Position numbers and translations under genes: made by a program. A stretch of DNA of 64,000 nucleotides from Janthinobacterium sp. LM6. GTDB lineage: Bacteria > Pseudomonadota > Gammaproteobacteria > Burkholderiales > Burkholderiaceae_D. Below, piece by piece: positions 19,710 through 28,232 of the stretch; positions within the stretch are counted from its first letter, which is position 1, and each line of letters begins with the position of its first letter. The notes beneath the pieces are model-generated. The model made no database searches, was not told the DNA's origin, and was given only the letters and a program-made list of their open reading frames with translations. The stretch spans positions 2,790,001 through 2,854,000 of the forward strand of contig NZ_CP019510.1 of assembly GCF_002002885.1 (NCBI RefSeq). Direction: 5' to 3'.

Positions 19710-20645
19710 ATGTCTTCTTCCGCCGTACCCCAGGCTCCGCTGCTCGCCGCGCAGTCGCCGCTCGTCTACATCAAATTGATCTTCGTCGCCCTGTTCTGGG
19801 GCGGCACCTTCATCGCGGGGCGCGTGCTGGCGCAGCAGATGCCGCCTATGACGGCCGCCAGCGGCCGCTTCGGCGTGGCCGTGCTGCTGCTCGTCGCGCT
19901 GGCGTGGAAGCTGGAAGGGGGTTTGCCGCGCCTGGACCGCAAGCAGCTGGCAACGACGGCCGCGCTGGGCCTGACGGGCATCTTTTTATATAACCTGTGC
20001 TTCCTGGCGGCGCTGTCGCGCATGCCGGCCGGGCGCACGGCCCTGTTCGTGGCGCTGAATCCCATCGTCACGGCGCTGGCCTCGGCCATGCTGTTTCGCG
20101 AACGGCTGGGATCGTTCAAGTGGCTGGGCATCATGCTGGCGTTTTGCGGCACGGCCATCGTCATCACGCGCGGCGACTTGGCCGGCGTGCTGCACGGCAC
20201 GGGCGGCGGCATCGGCATGGGCGAGGTGTTCATGTTTTGCGGCATTTCCAGCTGGGCCGCCTACACCCTGATCGGCCGCGTCGCGCTGAAGGGCCTCTCG
20301 CCCATTGCCGCTACCACGTATGCGTCGATGTGGGGCCTGGCCTTCTTGCTGGTCGGGGCGGCCGTGGAATTCCCGACGGTGCCGTGGCACAGCTTTGGCT
20401 GGCAAGTGTGGGCCGCCATCGGCTACCTGGGCGTGTTCGGCACGGTGATCGGCTTTGTCTGGTATTACGAGGGCGTGAAAGCGCTGGGGCCGTCGCGCAC
20501 GGCCGTGTTCAACAACCTCGTGCCCGTGTTCGGCATCGTGCTGGCGGCGGCGCTGCTGGGCGAGCCGGTGCTGGCGTCGATGCTGGTGGGCGGCGCGGTG
20601 ACGATTGCCGGCGTAGTGATGACCAACCGGCAAATCAAGGCTTAA
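19710..20645 (+). CDS. EamA/DMT-family transporter
   Basis: A 311-residue inner-membrane protein with about ten hydrophobic segments and two EamA repeats; the second begins near 'GMGEVFMFCGISSWAAYTLIGR'. Typical family motifs are 'LFWGGTFIAGR' near the N-terminus and 'EPVLASMLVGGAVTIAGVVMTNRQ' at the C-terminus. DMT proteins usually export amino acids, metabolites or toxic amines; the substrate cannot be named. The ATG at 19710 follows 'AGGAACTCCC'; frames extending to 19521 run into the operator region and are rejected. Its TAA stop codon is part of the palindromic repeat that begins at 20642. Confidence 0.88.
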   Translation: MSSSAVPQAPLLAAQSPLVYIKLIFVALFWGGTFIAGRVLAQQMPPMTAASGRFGVAVLLLVALAWKLEGGLPRLDRKQLATTAALGLTGIFLYNLCFLAALSRMPAGRTALFVALNPIVTALASAMLFRERLGSFKWLGIMLAFCGTAIVITRGDLAGVLHGTGGGIGMGEVFMFCGISSWAAYTLIGRVALKGLSPIAATTYASMWGLAFLLVGAAVEFPTVPWHSFGWQVWAAIGYLGVFGTVIGFVWYYEGVKALGPSRTAVFNNLVPVFGIVLAAALLGEPVLASMLVGGAVTIAGVVMTNRQIKA

Positions 20646-20704
20646 CCCTAAGCAAGGACTGGGGTCGGACCCTGAGGGGCCGACCCCGGCATTTCAAGGG
20701 TTAA
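20642..20704. repeat. 63-base palindromic repeat-like element between convergent genes
   Basis: An outer perfect inverted repeat TTAACCCT (20642-20649) / AGGGTTAA (20697-20704) encloses an inner perfect stem GGGGTCGG (20661-20668) / CCGACCCC (20680-20687). The left arm contains the stop codon TAA (20643-20645) of the EamA gene, and the right arm lies just before the end of the pbpG-like gene at 20713. It could act as a bidirectional terminator. Its nested symmetry also resembles dispersed REP-type elements. Only one copy is in the window. Confidence 0.6.
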
Positions 20705-20712
20705 CTTATAGC

Positions 20713-21591
20713 TCAACGGGCGCGGCGGCGCTTCGATGGCTTGGCCGGCGCCTTCTTGTGCCGGCTGACGGAGGCGCGCATCACTTTCGGTTCTTCGATG
20801 CCGTTTTCGGCCGCCAGCATGCGGCGGATGTTGACGGCGTCCATGGCGCGCACGGAATTGGCGCGCGCGTTGAGCAATATCATGGTGGCGAACTTGCCGG
20901 CCGACTTGATGCGCATGATCAGGCAACGGCCCGCTTCATTCGTGTAGCCCGTCTTCGACAGGCCGATATCCCAGCCCTTGGCGCCCACCAGGCGGTTCGT
21001 GTTGTGGTATTCCACGTCGCGGCCCTTGATCTGGATCACGTCCTTCGAATCGGTGGTGATGCGGCTGATTTCCGGGTAGCGCGAGGCGGCCACGGCCATC
21101 TTGACGAGATCCGCCGCCGTCGACTGGTTGTTCGGCGACAAGCCCGTCGGCTCTTCGATCACGGTCTGGCGCATGCCCAGGGCTTTGATCTTGGCGTTGA
21201 CGGCCACGGCAAACGCCGTCGGGCCGCCGGGGAAGGTGCGCGCCAGCGAGGCGGCGGCGCGGTTGTCGGACGACATCAGCGCCAGTTGCAGCACGTCGTG
21301 GCGGCTCAGGGTGGCGCCCACGGGCACGCGCGAGGTGCTGTGCTTCAGGGTGTCGACATCCTCGCGGTCGATGCTGATCTCTTCCTGCATATTCGCCTTG
21401 GAGTCGAGCACGACCATGGCCGTCATGAGTTTGGTCAGCGAGGCGATGGGTACCACCACGTTGGAATTTTTTTCAAGCAAGACTTTGCCTGTGCCGTCTT
21501 CGACCACCAGGATCGACTGGGAACCGAAGGGCACGGCGATGGCCGCTGTCGAAAGCGTCATCAGCACCGCGGCGAACATTTTTTTGAGCAT
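20713..21591 (-). CDS. D-alanyl-D-alanine endopeptidase, PbpG-like (peptidase S11)
   Basis: A 292-residue periplasmic penicillin-binding protein that should cleave D-Ala-meso-DAP cross-links in murein. A signal peptide covers residues 1-19 ('STAAIA|VP'). All three catalytic motifs are present: S51-L-T-K54, S108-D-N110 and K213-T-G215. The C-terminus is very basic ('KKAPAKPSKRRRAR') and lacks the amphipathic anchor of DacA-type enzymes, which fits PbpG. The start at 21591 is chosen because it gives a proper signal peptide; no clear ribosome site supports it or the longer TTG/ATG alternatives. Confidence 0.87.
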   Translation of the reverse strand: MLKKMFAAVLMTLSTAAIAVPFGSQSILVVEDGTGKVLLEKNSNVVVPIASLTKLMTAMVVLDSKANMQEEISIDREDVDTLKHSTSRVPVGATLSRHDVLQLALMSSDNRAAASLARTFPGGPTAFAVAVNAKIKALGMRQTVIEEPTGLSPNNQSTAADLVKMAVAASRYPEISRITTDSKDVIQIKGRDVEYHNTNRLVGAKGWDIGLSKTGYTNEAGRCLIMRIKSAGKFATMILLNARANSVRAMDAVNIRRMLAAENGIEEPKVMRASVSRHKKAPAKPSKRRRAR

Positions 21592-22007
21592 GGGATTGTA
21601 TGTGGGAAAGCAGTTTTGGGGCGCCATCGTGGGCGCTGCGCGCAAATCCGGAAGCGGGCCGCGCGGGGACGCAGCGTGTATCTCGGAGGCAATATTTGCC
21701 AAGCTTAAACAATACCATTAAAGATCAAGCGATGTCTACGGTACAGGCCCGCGACAGGCGGCGTTGCGGCCAATTTGGCAAATAAATGGGGCGAATCTTG
21801 CCGTAGTGAAAATTGTTGCGTGATTATTGATTTCGTCTTGGAAACTTCGTATTATTTCAGCAATATTGGCAGCCATGGTCCGGCAGGCGCCGCGCGCTTC
21901 GTCGTTGATGCCTGCCGCTTCGTGCTTCGTCGCCCCGCGCTATGCCCTGCAACAGGGGCGCCGTAGACTGCGTTCATGCCTGATTGACACGACAAGGAGA
22001 ACGCAGC
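21592..22007. other. 416-base intergenic region, no gene found
   Basis: This divergent gap separates the pbpG-like gene from the LytS-type kinase. Its left and middle parts (about 21700-21880) are clearly more AT-rich than the surroundings, as expected for the two promoters. The only strong translation signal is AAGGAGA at 21993-21999, in front of the kinase start. No RNA gene, long palindrome or believable small gene was seen. Confidence 0.5.
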
Positions 22008-23249
22008 ATGTGGAAAAAATTTGCCGGATGGTATCGCTGTTACGACGATGAAACCCTCACAGTGCTTGCGCATCCGGACACGGCGGCCCAGTTGCCGCCA
22101 GGCTGGCGGCGCTGGGTGGCGTTGCGGCTCATCACCTTGACGCCGATCGAGCGCCAGCAATTCCACGCCTTCATGCTCAAGTACCGGGGCGCCGGTTTTT
22201 ACCTGGCGGCGGCCAGGCTGATGTTGCTGTTCAGCCTCATCGGCGTCGTGCTGCATTTGCTGCTGCCCGACAAGGTCGGCTGGGCCAAGGCCGTGGTGCT
22301 CAGCAATGTCCTGGGCCTGGCGATGGCCTGGGGCGTGCTGGGCGTCTGGTTCAATTACCGCAAGCTGGCGCAGCGCAAGCTCAAGGTGCTGTTGCTGCTG
22401 CTGGTGCCGGCCCTGGCCGGTGTGGCGATCGGCGTGCTGCGCGCCATGCTGGAAGGTCATGGCTCCCTCGGCGCGGCGCTGGAGCGGGGCGCGCGCGTGG
22501 GCGGCTGGGCCGCGCTGACGGCCGGGCTGGTGTATATGGTGCCGATCACCATCGTGGCCATCTGGCGCAACCGCCAGTACGAGGCGCTGGCCCTGCAGTT
22601 GCAGCAGGATGCCGAGCGCGACCGGCTGGCGCGCGAACTGAGCGAATCGCAGCTGCGCCTGCTGCGCGCGCAGATCGAACCGCATTTCCTGTTCAATACC
22701 CTGGGCGCGGTGCAGCAGCTGGCCGAGCAGGGCGCCCACGGGGCGGTGCAGGCGGCCGCGCTGACGGCCAACCTGATCGCCTTCCTGCGCGCCAGCCTGG
22801 CCGAGATGCGCGCCGACCAGGTGCCCTTGCAAACGGAATTCGACGTGGTGCAAGCGTATCTGCAAGTGATGCAGGTACGCATGGGCGCGCGCCTGTCCTT
22901 CCGCCTCGACTTGCCGCCCGGCCTGGCGCAGATACAAGTGCCCAGCATGATCTTGCTGACCCTGGTGGAAAACGCCATCAAGCATGGCATCGAGCCATCG
23001 CTGCGGGGCGGCGAGATCGTCGTCTCGGCCGTGCTGGACGGGGACGGCGCCATGCGCTTGCGCGTGCAGGATAGCGGCGTGGGCCTGGGCGCCGCGAGTG
23101 CGCCTGGAGGCGGCCTGGGCCTGGAAAATGTGCGCCGCCGGCTGCAGCTGGCCGCGGCCGCTGCCAGCGTGCGCGTGCAAGATGGCGAGGAAGCGGGCGT
23201 GCTCGCCGAAATTGTGTTGCCGATGAATCTGAAGGAAACCGCCGCATGA
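22008..23249 (+). CDS. LytS/AlgZ-type sensor histidine kinase
   Basis: A 413-residue membrane kinase with four hydrophobic segments between about residues 65 and 185. A His_kinase (PF06580) domain follows, with phospho-acceptor H226 in 'QIEPHFLFNTLGAVQQL', and then a HATPase with 'LVENAIKHGIEP' and 'GGGLGLENVRRRL'. The ATG at 22008 has a strong AAGGAGA in front of it, so the upstream TTG at 21984 is rejected. Its stop overlaps the start of the LytTR regulator by four bases, marking a two-gene two-component operon. The signal is unknown. Confidence 0.9.
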   Translation: MWKKFAGWYRCYDDETLTVLAHPDTAAQLPPGWRRWVALRLITLTPIERQQFHAFMLKYRGAGFYLAAARLMLLFSLIGVVLHLLLPDKVGWAKAVVLSNVLGLAMAWGVLGVWFNYRKLAQRKLKVLLLLLVPALAGVAIGVLRAMLEGHGSLGAALERGARVGGWAALTAGLVYMVPITIVAIWRNRQYEALALQLQQDAERDRLARELSESQLRLLRAQIEPHFLFNTLGAVQQLAEQGAHGAVQAAALTANLIAFLRASLAEMRADQVPLQTEFDVVQAYLQVMQVRMGARLSFRLDLPPGLAQIQVPSMILLTLVENAIKHGIEPSLRGGEIVVSAVLDGDGAMRLRVQDSGVGLGAASAPGGGLGLENVRRRLQLAAAAASVRVQDGEEAGVLAEIVLPMNLKETAA

Positions 23250-23995
23250 ATGCCACCATCCTGATCGCCGAAGACGAACCGCTGATGCGCGAACGCCTGC
23301 AAACGATGCTGGCGCTGGCCTGGCCCGAGGCGCGCATCGTGCTGGTGGCGGAAAACGGCAACGATGCCTGGGACGGTTTCCTCGAACATGAGCCGGACGT
23401 GGTCTTCCTCGACATCCGCATGCCGGGCCTGTCGGGCCTGGAAGTGGCCGAGCGTATCGGCACGCGGGCGCACGTGGTATTTGTCACTGCGTATGACCAG
23501 TATGCCGTCGATGCCTTCGACGCGGGCGCCGTCGATTATCTGTTGAAACCCGTGCAGGCCGAGCGCCTGCAGCGGGCGCTGGCCCGGCTGCGCGACAAGC
23601 TGGGCGCCCAGCCGGCCGACATGGCCCATCTGCTGCAGTCGCTGCGCGCGGCGCTGCCGGCGCCGCCGCGCGAAAAACTGAAATGGATCAAGGCCAGCGT
23701 GGGCAAGCAAATCCGCCTGATCGACATCGACGACGTGCTGTTCTTCCAGGCCGACACCAAGTACACGCGCGTGGTGCTGGCCGGCTCGGAAGCGCTGGTG
23801 CGCACGCCGTTGAAGGATTTGCTGGGCGGCCTCGATCCGGAGCAGTTCTGGCAAATCCACCGCGGCACCATGGTGAACGTGAAAGCCATCGAGGCGGCCG
23901 AGCGCATCGACGCCGAGCGCATGCAGGTGCTGCTGCGCGGCAGCGCGGAAAAGCTGCCCGTCAGCCGCACGTTTACCTATTTGTTCAGGGATTGA
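23246..23995 (+). CDS. LytTR-family response regulator
   Basis: A 249-residue regulator with a CheY-like receiver (phospho-acceptor D56 in 'VVFLDIRMPGLSG', K near residue 105 in 'YLLKPV') and a C-terminal LytTR DNA-binding domain ('FFQADTKYTRVV', 'FWQIHRGTMVNVKAI', 'LPVSRTFTYLF'). It is the partner of the preceding LytS/AlgZ-type kinase, overlapping it by ATGA, in the manner of AlgZ/AlgR. Targets cannot be deduced. Confidence 0.92.
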   Translation: MNATILIAEDEPLMRERLQTMLALAWPEARIVLVAENGNDAWDGFLEHEPDVVFLDIRMPGLSGLEVAERIGTRAHVVFVTAYDQYAVDAFDAGAVDYLLKPVQAERLQRALARLRDKLGAQPADMAHLLQSLRAALPAPPREKLKWIKASVGKQIRLIDIDDVLFFQADTKYTRVVLAGSEALVRTPLKDLLGGLDPEQFWQIHRGTMVNVKAIEAAERIDAERMQVLLRGSAEKLPVSRTFTYLFRD

Positions 23996-24037
23996 TATGA
24001 TGGCAATGTTTTTAATCTGCCACCATATGGACTTCTC

Positions 24038-24466
24038 ATGACAATTCTACGCCGCTGGTTCGCCGCCATCCTTCTTTCCTTGCTCTCCTGTACTGCCGCC
24101 CACGCGGCGCAGAAGGAGGAAAAGGTTGTGTATCACGTCAATGACGCCAGCAATGCCACGGCTGCGCTGAGGAATATCCGCAACCACCTCGATGCCAGCC
24201 CGCAGGCGACCATCGTGCTGGTCGCCCACGGTCCCGGCATCGACTTCCTGCTCGACGGCGCCATCGACAAGCAGGGCTATCCGTATGATGTGGCGGTGCG
24301 CGAGTTGGTCAAGCGGGGCGTGAGCTTTCGCGTCTGCAATAACACCTTGCAAGGACGCAATATCGACCGCCAGCGCGTGCTGCCCGAAGCCGTCATCGTG
24401 CCGTCGGGCGTGGCCGAACTGAGCCGCCTGCAGGCGCAGGAAGGCTATGTGTACATCAAGCCCTGA
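24038..24466 (+). CDS. DsrE-family periplasmic protein
   Basis: A 142-residue protein with a signal peptide (residues 1-23, 'AAHA|AQ') and a DsrE/DsrF-like fold: alternating strands and helices, with the conserved cysteine at C100 in 'VSFRVCNNTLQGR'. Cytoplasmic DsrE proteins carry persulfide sulfur. Exported forms are common near redox and sulfur genes but have no proven role. The gene follows the LytTR regulator by 42 bases and could be cotranscribed. Confidence 0.72.
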   Translation: MTILRRWFAAILLSLLSCTAAHAAQKEEKVVYHVNDASNATAALRNIRNHLDASPQATIVLVAHGPGIDFLLDGAIDKQGYPYDVAVRELVKRGVSFRVCNNTLQGRNIDRQRVLPEAVIVPSGVAELSRLQAQEGYVYIKP

Positions 24467-24517
24467 TGCACGCGCCGTTGCCAGATGGCAAGGGCGCGGC
24501 GCATGGGCAGGCGATGC

Positions 24518-24736
24518 TTACTGGATCTTGGCGATCGACACTTCCGTCGATTTCACCAGCGCGATGACTTCGCTGCCCACTTTCAGGTCCAGGTCCTTGA
24601 TCGAGCGCGACGTGATGACCGAGGTGACGATGCCGTGCGGCGTTTCCACGTCCACTTCCGACACCACGGGGCCAAAGATGATTTCCTTGATCTTGCCGCG
24701 AAACTGGTTGCGTACATTTACTTCCGAGATAGCCAT
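24518..24736 (-). CDS. TOBE-domain molybdate-binding protein (Mop-like)
   Basis: A 72-residue single TOBE domain ('NQFRGKIKEIIFGPV', 'VTSVITSRSIKDLDLKVG', 'VIALVKSTEVSIAK'), the size and pattern of molbindins. These hexamers bind and store molybdate in the cytoplasm. The start at 24736 is chosen because AAGGAAAC precedes it; the longer frame to 24826 would not add TOBE sequence. It is an orphan: no modABC or molybdoenzyme genes are adjacent, although nitrate assimilation at the left edge of the window would need a molybdoenzyme. Confidence 0.82.
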   Translation of the reverse strand: MAISEVNVRNQFRGKIKEIIFGPVVSEVDVETPHGIVTSVITSRSIKDLDLKVGSEVIALVKSTEVSIAKIQ

Positions 24737-24912
24737 GATGTTTCCTTTGTGTCCGTAATACGCCGTGCGGCGCGACAAGGCCAGAGTACGGCGCGCGCGC
24801 GCTTTTGACCACGAATCGATGCGCATATCGATATGCGGAAATGGCGCGCGGATGCCGCCGCAAGCATATTATTCGCCTATACTCGTCGGTATATCCACGG
24901 GGGAGGTTTGCC

Positions 24913-25407
24913 ATGCGTCCATGTCTGCTGTCGTTGTTGCCCCTGCTGTTGTTCACCTCTGCCGCGCTGGCGCAGCCGGTCGCTGCCCTGCAACCGATGG
25001 CTTTCCTGGCCGGGCATTGCTGGAAGGGCGAATTTCCTGGTGGTAAGCAGACGGATGAGCACTGTTTCCAGTGGCTGTATGGCGGCCGGATGCTGCGCGA
25101 CGTGCACACGGTGCGCAGCCCCGGCAAGCCCGATTACGTGGGCGAAACCACGTATTACCACGATGCCGCCGAAGGCAAGGTAGCCTTTCTGTATGTGGAA
25201 AACAGCGGCGGCTACAGCCGCGGCACGATGTTGCCGGCGGACGGCGGCCTCGACTTTCCTGCCACGCAATACGTAGGCGCCGGCGGCAAGGCGCTGACCT
25301 ACCGCGTGCGCTGGACGCCGTCGGGCGATGCCTACGAGGCGGCCAGCGAGATGCTGGTGGACGGGCGCTGGCTGCCGCAATTCAAGCTGCTGCTGAAAAA
25401 GCAGTGA
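24913..25407 (+). CDS. Hypothetical secreted protein with lipocalin-like pattern
   Basis: A 164-residue protein with a Sec signal peptide (residues 1-19, 'SAALA|QP'). The mature part starts 'FLAGHCWKGEFPGGKQTDEHC' and continues as alternating short strands rich in G, Y and W. This resembles small beta-barrel proteins of the DUF1579/DUF6265 kind, though I am not certain of the family. The two cysteines near residues 33 and 47 could form a disulfide. GGGAGG precedes the ATG at 24913, so the longer frame from 24805 is rejected. A strong terminator follows the gene. Confidence 0.65.
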   Translation: MRPCLLSLLPLLLFTSAALAQPVAALQPMAFLAGHCWKGEFPGGKQTDEHCFQWLYGGRMLRDVHTVRSPGKPDYVGETTYYHDAAEGKVAFLYVENSGGYSRGTMLPADGGLDFPATQYVGAGGKALTYRVRWTPSGDAYEAASEMLVDGRWLPQFKLLLKKQ

Positions 25408-25420
25408 CGCGGCGGTAATA

Positions 25421-25448
25421 AAAAAACCGGGACTCGTCCCGGTTTTTT
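25421..25448. terminator. Bidirectional rho-independent terminator
   Basis: AAAAAACCGGGAC (25421-25433) and GTCCCGGTTTTTT (25436-25448) form a perfect 13-base stem with flanking A and T tracts. It therefore works in both directions, between the convergent secreted-protein gene and the sulfate-binding protein gene. Confidence 0.9.
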
Positions 25449-25465
25449 ATTGATGTGGCGCAAGC

Positions 25466-26521
25466 TTACTTCTGATAAATCTTGTCGAACTCGCCGCCAT
25501 CGTCAAAATGTTTCTTTTGCGCTTGTTTCCAGCCGCCAAAGACATCATCGATGGTGAACAGGGTGATCGGCTTGAAGCTGGCCGCGTATTTCTTCGCCAC
25601 TGCCGCCGAACGGGGGCGCAGGTAGTGCTTGGCGACCAGTTCCTGGCCCGGTTCCGAGTACAGGTATTGCAGGTAGGCCGTGGCTTCCTTGCGGATGCCG
25701 CGACGGTCGACGACCTTGTCGACGACGGCCACCGGCGACTCGGCCAGGATGGAGATGCTTGGATACACGACCTCGAAGTTATCGCCGAATTCGGCGCGCA
25801 CCAGTTGCACTTCGTTTTCAAACGTCACCAGCACGTCGCCGATTTCGCGCTGCGTAAAGGTGGTGGTGGCGCCGCGGCCGCCGCCGTCGAGCACGGGCAC
25901 GTTCTTGAACAGCTTGGTAACGAGCTCGCGCGCCTGCGCTTCGGTGCCGCCTTTTTTCACGGCATAGCCCCACGCCGCCAGGTAGGTGTAGCGGCCATTG
26001 CCCGAGGTTTTCGGGTTCGGCACGATGACCTTGATGCCGGGCTTGGCCAGGTCGTCCCAATCCTTGATGTGTTTCGGGTTGCCTTTGCGCACCAGGTACA
26101 CCATGGTCGAGTAGAACGGCGCCGCATTGTTCGGGAATTTCTTGGCCCAGTCGGCCACCACCAGGCCGCGGTCGACGAGGATGTCGATGTCATTCGCCTG
26201 GTTCATGGTCACGACGGACGCTTCCAGGCCATCGGCGACGGAGCGCGCCTGCTTGCTGGAGCCGCCGTGCGATTGCTTGATGGTGATGGTTTCGCCCGTT
26301 TTGGCTTTCCAATCTGCAATAAATGCGGGATTCACGTCCTTGAACAGTTCGCGCATCACGTCGTAGGACGCGTTCAGCAAGACCACCGGTTCGGCGGCGC
26401 TGGCGGCTATCGGCAGGCTCATGGCGGCAGCGGAAGCGGCCAGGGCGCTGGCCAGGAACCAGCGGCGCGAGCGTTGGGTGAGCGTTGCTGCGGCAGTCGA
26501 TACGGCGGTGGAATGGGTCAT
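25466..26521 (-). CDS. Sulfate/thiosulfate ABC transporter substrate-binding protein with Tat-like signal
   Basis: A 351-residue periplasmic binding protein of the Sbp/CysP family, with the family-typical 'LLNASYDVMRELFKDVNPAF', 'KQSHGGSSKQARSV' and 'NPKTSGNGRYTYLAAWGYA'. It binds sulfate for the CysTWA importer. The N-terminus is long (about 43 residues to 'ASAAEP') and contains S-R-R-W-F-L followed by a hydrophobic stretch, a good match to a twin-arginine signal, whereas classical Sbp is exported through Sec. No cysT, cysW or cysA gene is adjacent, so it is an orphan or serves a distant transporter. Palindromes upstream may be operator sites. Confidence 0.9.
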   Translation of the reverse strand: MTHSTAVSTAAATLTQRSRRWFLASALAASAAAMSLPIAASAAEPVVLLNASYDVMRELFKDVNPAFIADWKAKTGETITIKQSHGGSSKQARSVADGLEASVVTMNQANDIDILVDRGLVVADWAKKFPNNAAPFYSTMVYLVRKGNPKHIKDWDDLAKPGIKVIVPNPKTSGNGRYTYLAAWGYAVKKGGTEAQARELVTKLFKNVPVLDGGGRGATTTFTQREIGDVLVTFENEVQLVRAEFGDNFEVVYPSISILAESPVAVVDKVVDRRGIRKEATAYLQYLYSEPGQELVAKHYLRPRSAAVAKKYAASFKPITLFTIDDVFGGWKQAQKKHFDDGGEFDKIYQK

Positions 26522-26822
26522 GTTGAACTCTTGTTGTGAGAATAGATAGACATAGTCTAAAATTCCGGCCGGAAAAGAAACGAATTTTTCGTAATATGCT
26601 TAGATTCGATTCCCGTTTGCGCTAAAAAACATATATCGATTTCTGGAAACATTCGTGGGCAAGATGCGCATCAGCACTTAGTCTGCACGCATGGCGCTAC
26701 AGGCAAAACCGGTCCGTGGCGTGCGGCAAAAAACCCGAAAGCGCCGCTTGGTGTATAGTCGAATCGCGCGATACAGGGGTAAAACCGCCTGCATCGGCAA
26801 CTGGAATATTTTGTGAGCGTAC
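26522..26822. other. 301-base divergent intergenic region
   Basis: This region lies between the sulfate-binding protein gene and the GNAT gene. It is AT-richer than its surroundings in its left half (about 26545-26660) and contains the two palindromes listed separately. No gene or RNA was seen. Promoters of both flanking genes must lie here. Confidence 0.5.
26547..26574. promoter_or_regulatory. Paired palindromes upstream of sulfate-binding protein gene
   Basis: TAGAC-ATA-GTCTA (26547-26559) and TTCCGGCCGGAA (26563-26574) are two perfect palindromes only three bases apart, starting 26 bases upstream of the start codon of the sulfate-binding gene. The position suits operator sites for a regulator of sulfur supply, but neither matches a site I can name. 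Confidence 0.4.
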
Positions 26823-27353
26823 ATGAGTCTTGAAATTCGTATTGCAACATCGACCGACGCTTTCGAGGCGTGCAACGTATTACGACGCTCCATCGTCGAA
26901 TGCTGCAGCCTCGATCATCGGGACGATCCGGCCATCCTGGAAGCCTGGCTGGGCAATAAAACACCGCAGATGGTGGCGTGCTGGTTCGCGTCGCCCACCA
27001 ATTTTTCGCTGGTCGCAGTCGAGGCGGGCGCCGTCGTCGGCGTCGGCTTGCTGACGCGCGCCGGCAAGCTGGCCCTGTGCTACCTGCTGCCCGAGGCGCA
27101 AGGCCGTGGCGCCGGCAAGGCGCTGGTGGAGCAGCTGGAAGCGCAGGCGCGCGAGTGGGGCATCAAGGCCCTGCAACTGCACAGCACGGCCAGCAGCCAG
27201 GCCTTTTTCGTCAAGCAGGGCTATATCGAGGCGGGCAATGTGCGCTCGCCGTATGGCGTGGAAACGATTTTTTGCTGGAAACAGATTGACCCCGCAGGCA
27301 TCGCCAGCGGCGACCCCAAGCGCAAGCGCTTTTGCAACTGCAATTCGGCCTGA
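26823..27353 (+). CDS. GNAT-family N-acetyltransferase
   Basis: A 176-residue GNAT protein. The acetyl-CoA binding motif A is 'LCYLLPEAQGRGAGKALVEQLEAQA' (about residues 86-110), followed by 'ALQLHSTASSQAFFVKQGY'. The N-terminal 'IRIATSTDAFEACNVLRRSI' is the usual first strand and helix. Substrate is unknown. The last 20 residues are basic and cysteine-containing ('KRKRFCNCNSA'), an unusual tail for this family. The ATG at 26823 has only a weak ribosome site. Confidence 0.85.
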   Translation: MSLEIRIATSTDAFEACNVLRRSIVECCSLDHRDDPAILEAWLGNKTPQMVACWFASPTNFSLVAVEAGAVVGVGLLTRAGKLALCYLLPEAQGRGAGKALVEQLEAQAREWGIKALQLHSTASSQAFFVKQGYIEAGNVRSPYGVETIFCWKQIDPAGIASGDPKRKRFCNCNSA

Positions 27354-27371
27354 CGGCTTTTCTGCACTTCA

Positions 27372-27393
27372 GCCCGCCCATCCGGCGGCGGGC
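27372..27393. terminator. GC-rich hairpin between convergent genes
   Basis: GCCCGCC (27372-27378) pairs with GGCGGGC (27387-27393) between the convergent GNAT and glutamine amidotransferase genes. There is only a short pyrimidine run after it and no good T tract, so termination is possible but not strongly supported. Confidence 0.4.
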
Positions 27394-27419
27394 CATTTCC
27401 CCTCTTTGAATAGTTCCCT

Positions 27420-28232
27420 TCAGTAACTGATCTGGATATACACGCCTTGTTGCACGCTATCGTTTGCCGGCAGCAAGGTGCCGCCGGCAAACAGTTTCAG
27501 TTCGCCGGGCGCGAACGCCAGCCAGTCCTCGTTTTGCGTCAGCGGGTGCGTGGCGATGACGGCGATGCGGTCGTCCAGGTGATTATGCTGGCGAAAGTCG
27601 ATGCTGCGCTCGCAGTCGATCAGTTGCGCCACGGAAAACGGGTATTCGCGTATCACATAGTGCAAATGCGTGGAACAGTGGGCAAACAGCAGTTCGCCGT
27701 CCGACAGGATGAAATTGAAGGTGCCGTGCGCGGCAATCTCGCGCGCCACGTCGCCGATGGCGGCGCGCAAGGCGGCGCGCGCGGGTTCGCCCGTGGGAAA
27801 CTGCGTGCGCAAGCGGGCCAGCAGGTGGCAAAACGCTTGTTCGCTGTCCGTGTCGCCGCTGGCACGGTAGTGCCCATTGGCGGGCGCGCGCCACGTTTTC
27901 AAGTCGCCATTGTGGGCGAAGGACCAGGTCTTGCCCCACAGGTCGCGGGCGAACGGGTGCGTGTTTTCCGGCGCGATGCGGCCCTGCGTGGCCTTGCGGA
28001 TGTGCGCGACGATGTTTTTCGCCTTCACGGGATGCTGCTGCACCCGGGCCGCCAGCGGCGAATCGATGGCCGCCAGGTGATCCGTCAGCAAGGTGCAGCC
28101 GCTACTGGAATGATAGGCGATGCCCCAGCCGTCGCGGTGCTCGTCCGTGCGTCCGCCCCGTTCGGCAAAGCCGGCAAAGGAAAATCCCAGCGCCGCTGGC
28201 TTGCTGCTGTTCATTGCGAGTAACTGGCACAT
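27420..28232 (-). CDS. Class II glutamine amidotransferase (YafJ-like)
   Basis: A 270-residue Ntn-type glutamine amidotransferase. The catalytic Cys2 follows the initiator Met ('MCQLLAMN'), and the class II signatures 'DGWGIAYH', 'IVAHIRKATQG' and 'FAHNGDL' are present, as is 'SGDTDSEQAFCHLL'. Proteins of this YafJ/Gat-like group hydrolyse glutamine, but the acceptor is not established. GGAAGGG precedes the ATG at 28232. It is convergent with the GNAT gene. Confidence 0.88.
   Translation of the reverse strand: MCQLLAMNSSKPAALGFSFAGFAERGGRTDEHRDGWGIAYHSSSGCTLLTDHLAAIDSPLAARVQQHPVKAKNIVAHIRKATQGRIAPENTHPFARDLWGKTWSFAHNGDLKTWRAPANGHYRASGDTDSEQAFCHLLARLRTQFPTGEPARAALRAAIGDVAREIAAHGTFNFILSDGELLFAHCSTHLHYVIREYPFSVAQLIDCERSIDFRQHNHLDDRIAVIATHPLTQNEDWLAFAPGELKLFAGGTLLPANDSVQQGVYIQISY

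Noticed and set aside
21984..22007. TTG start giving eight extra residues to the LytS-type kinase.
   Set aside because: The AAGGAGA at 21993-21999 lies between this TTG and the ATG at 22008, so it can only serve the ATG.
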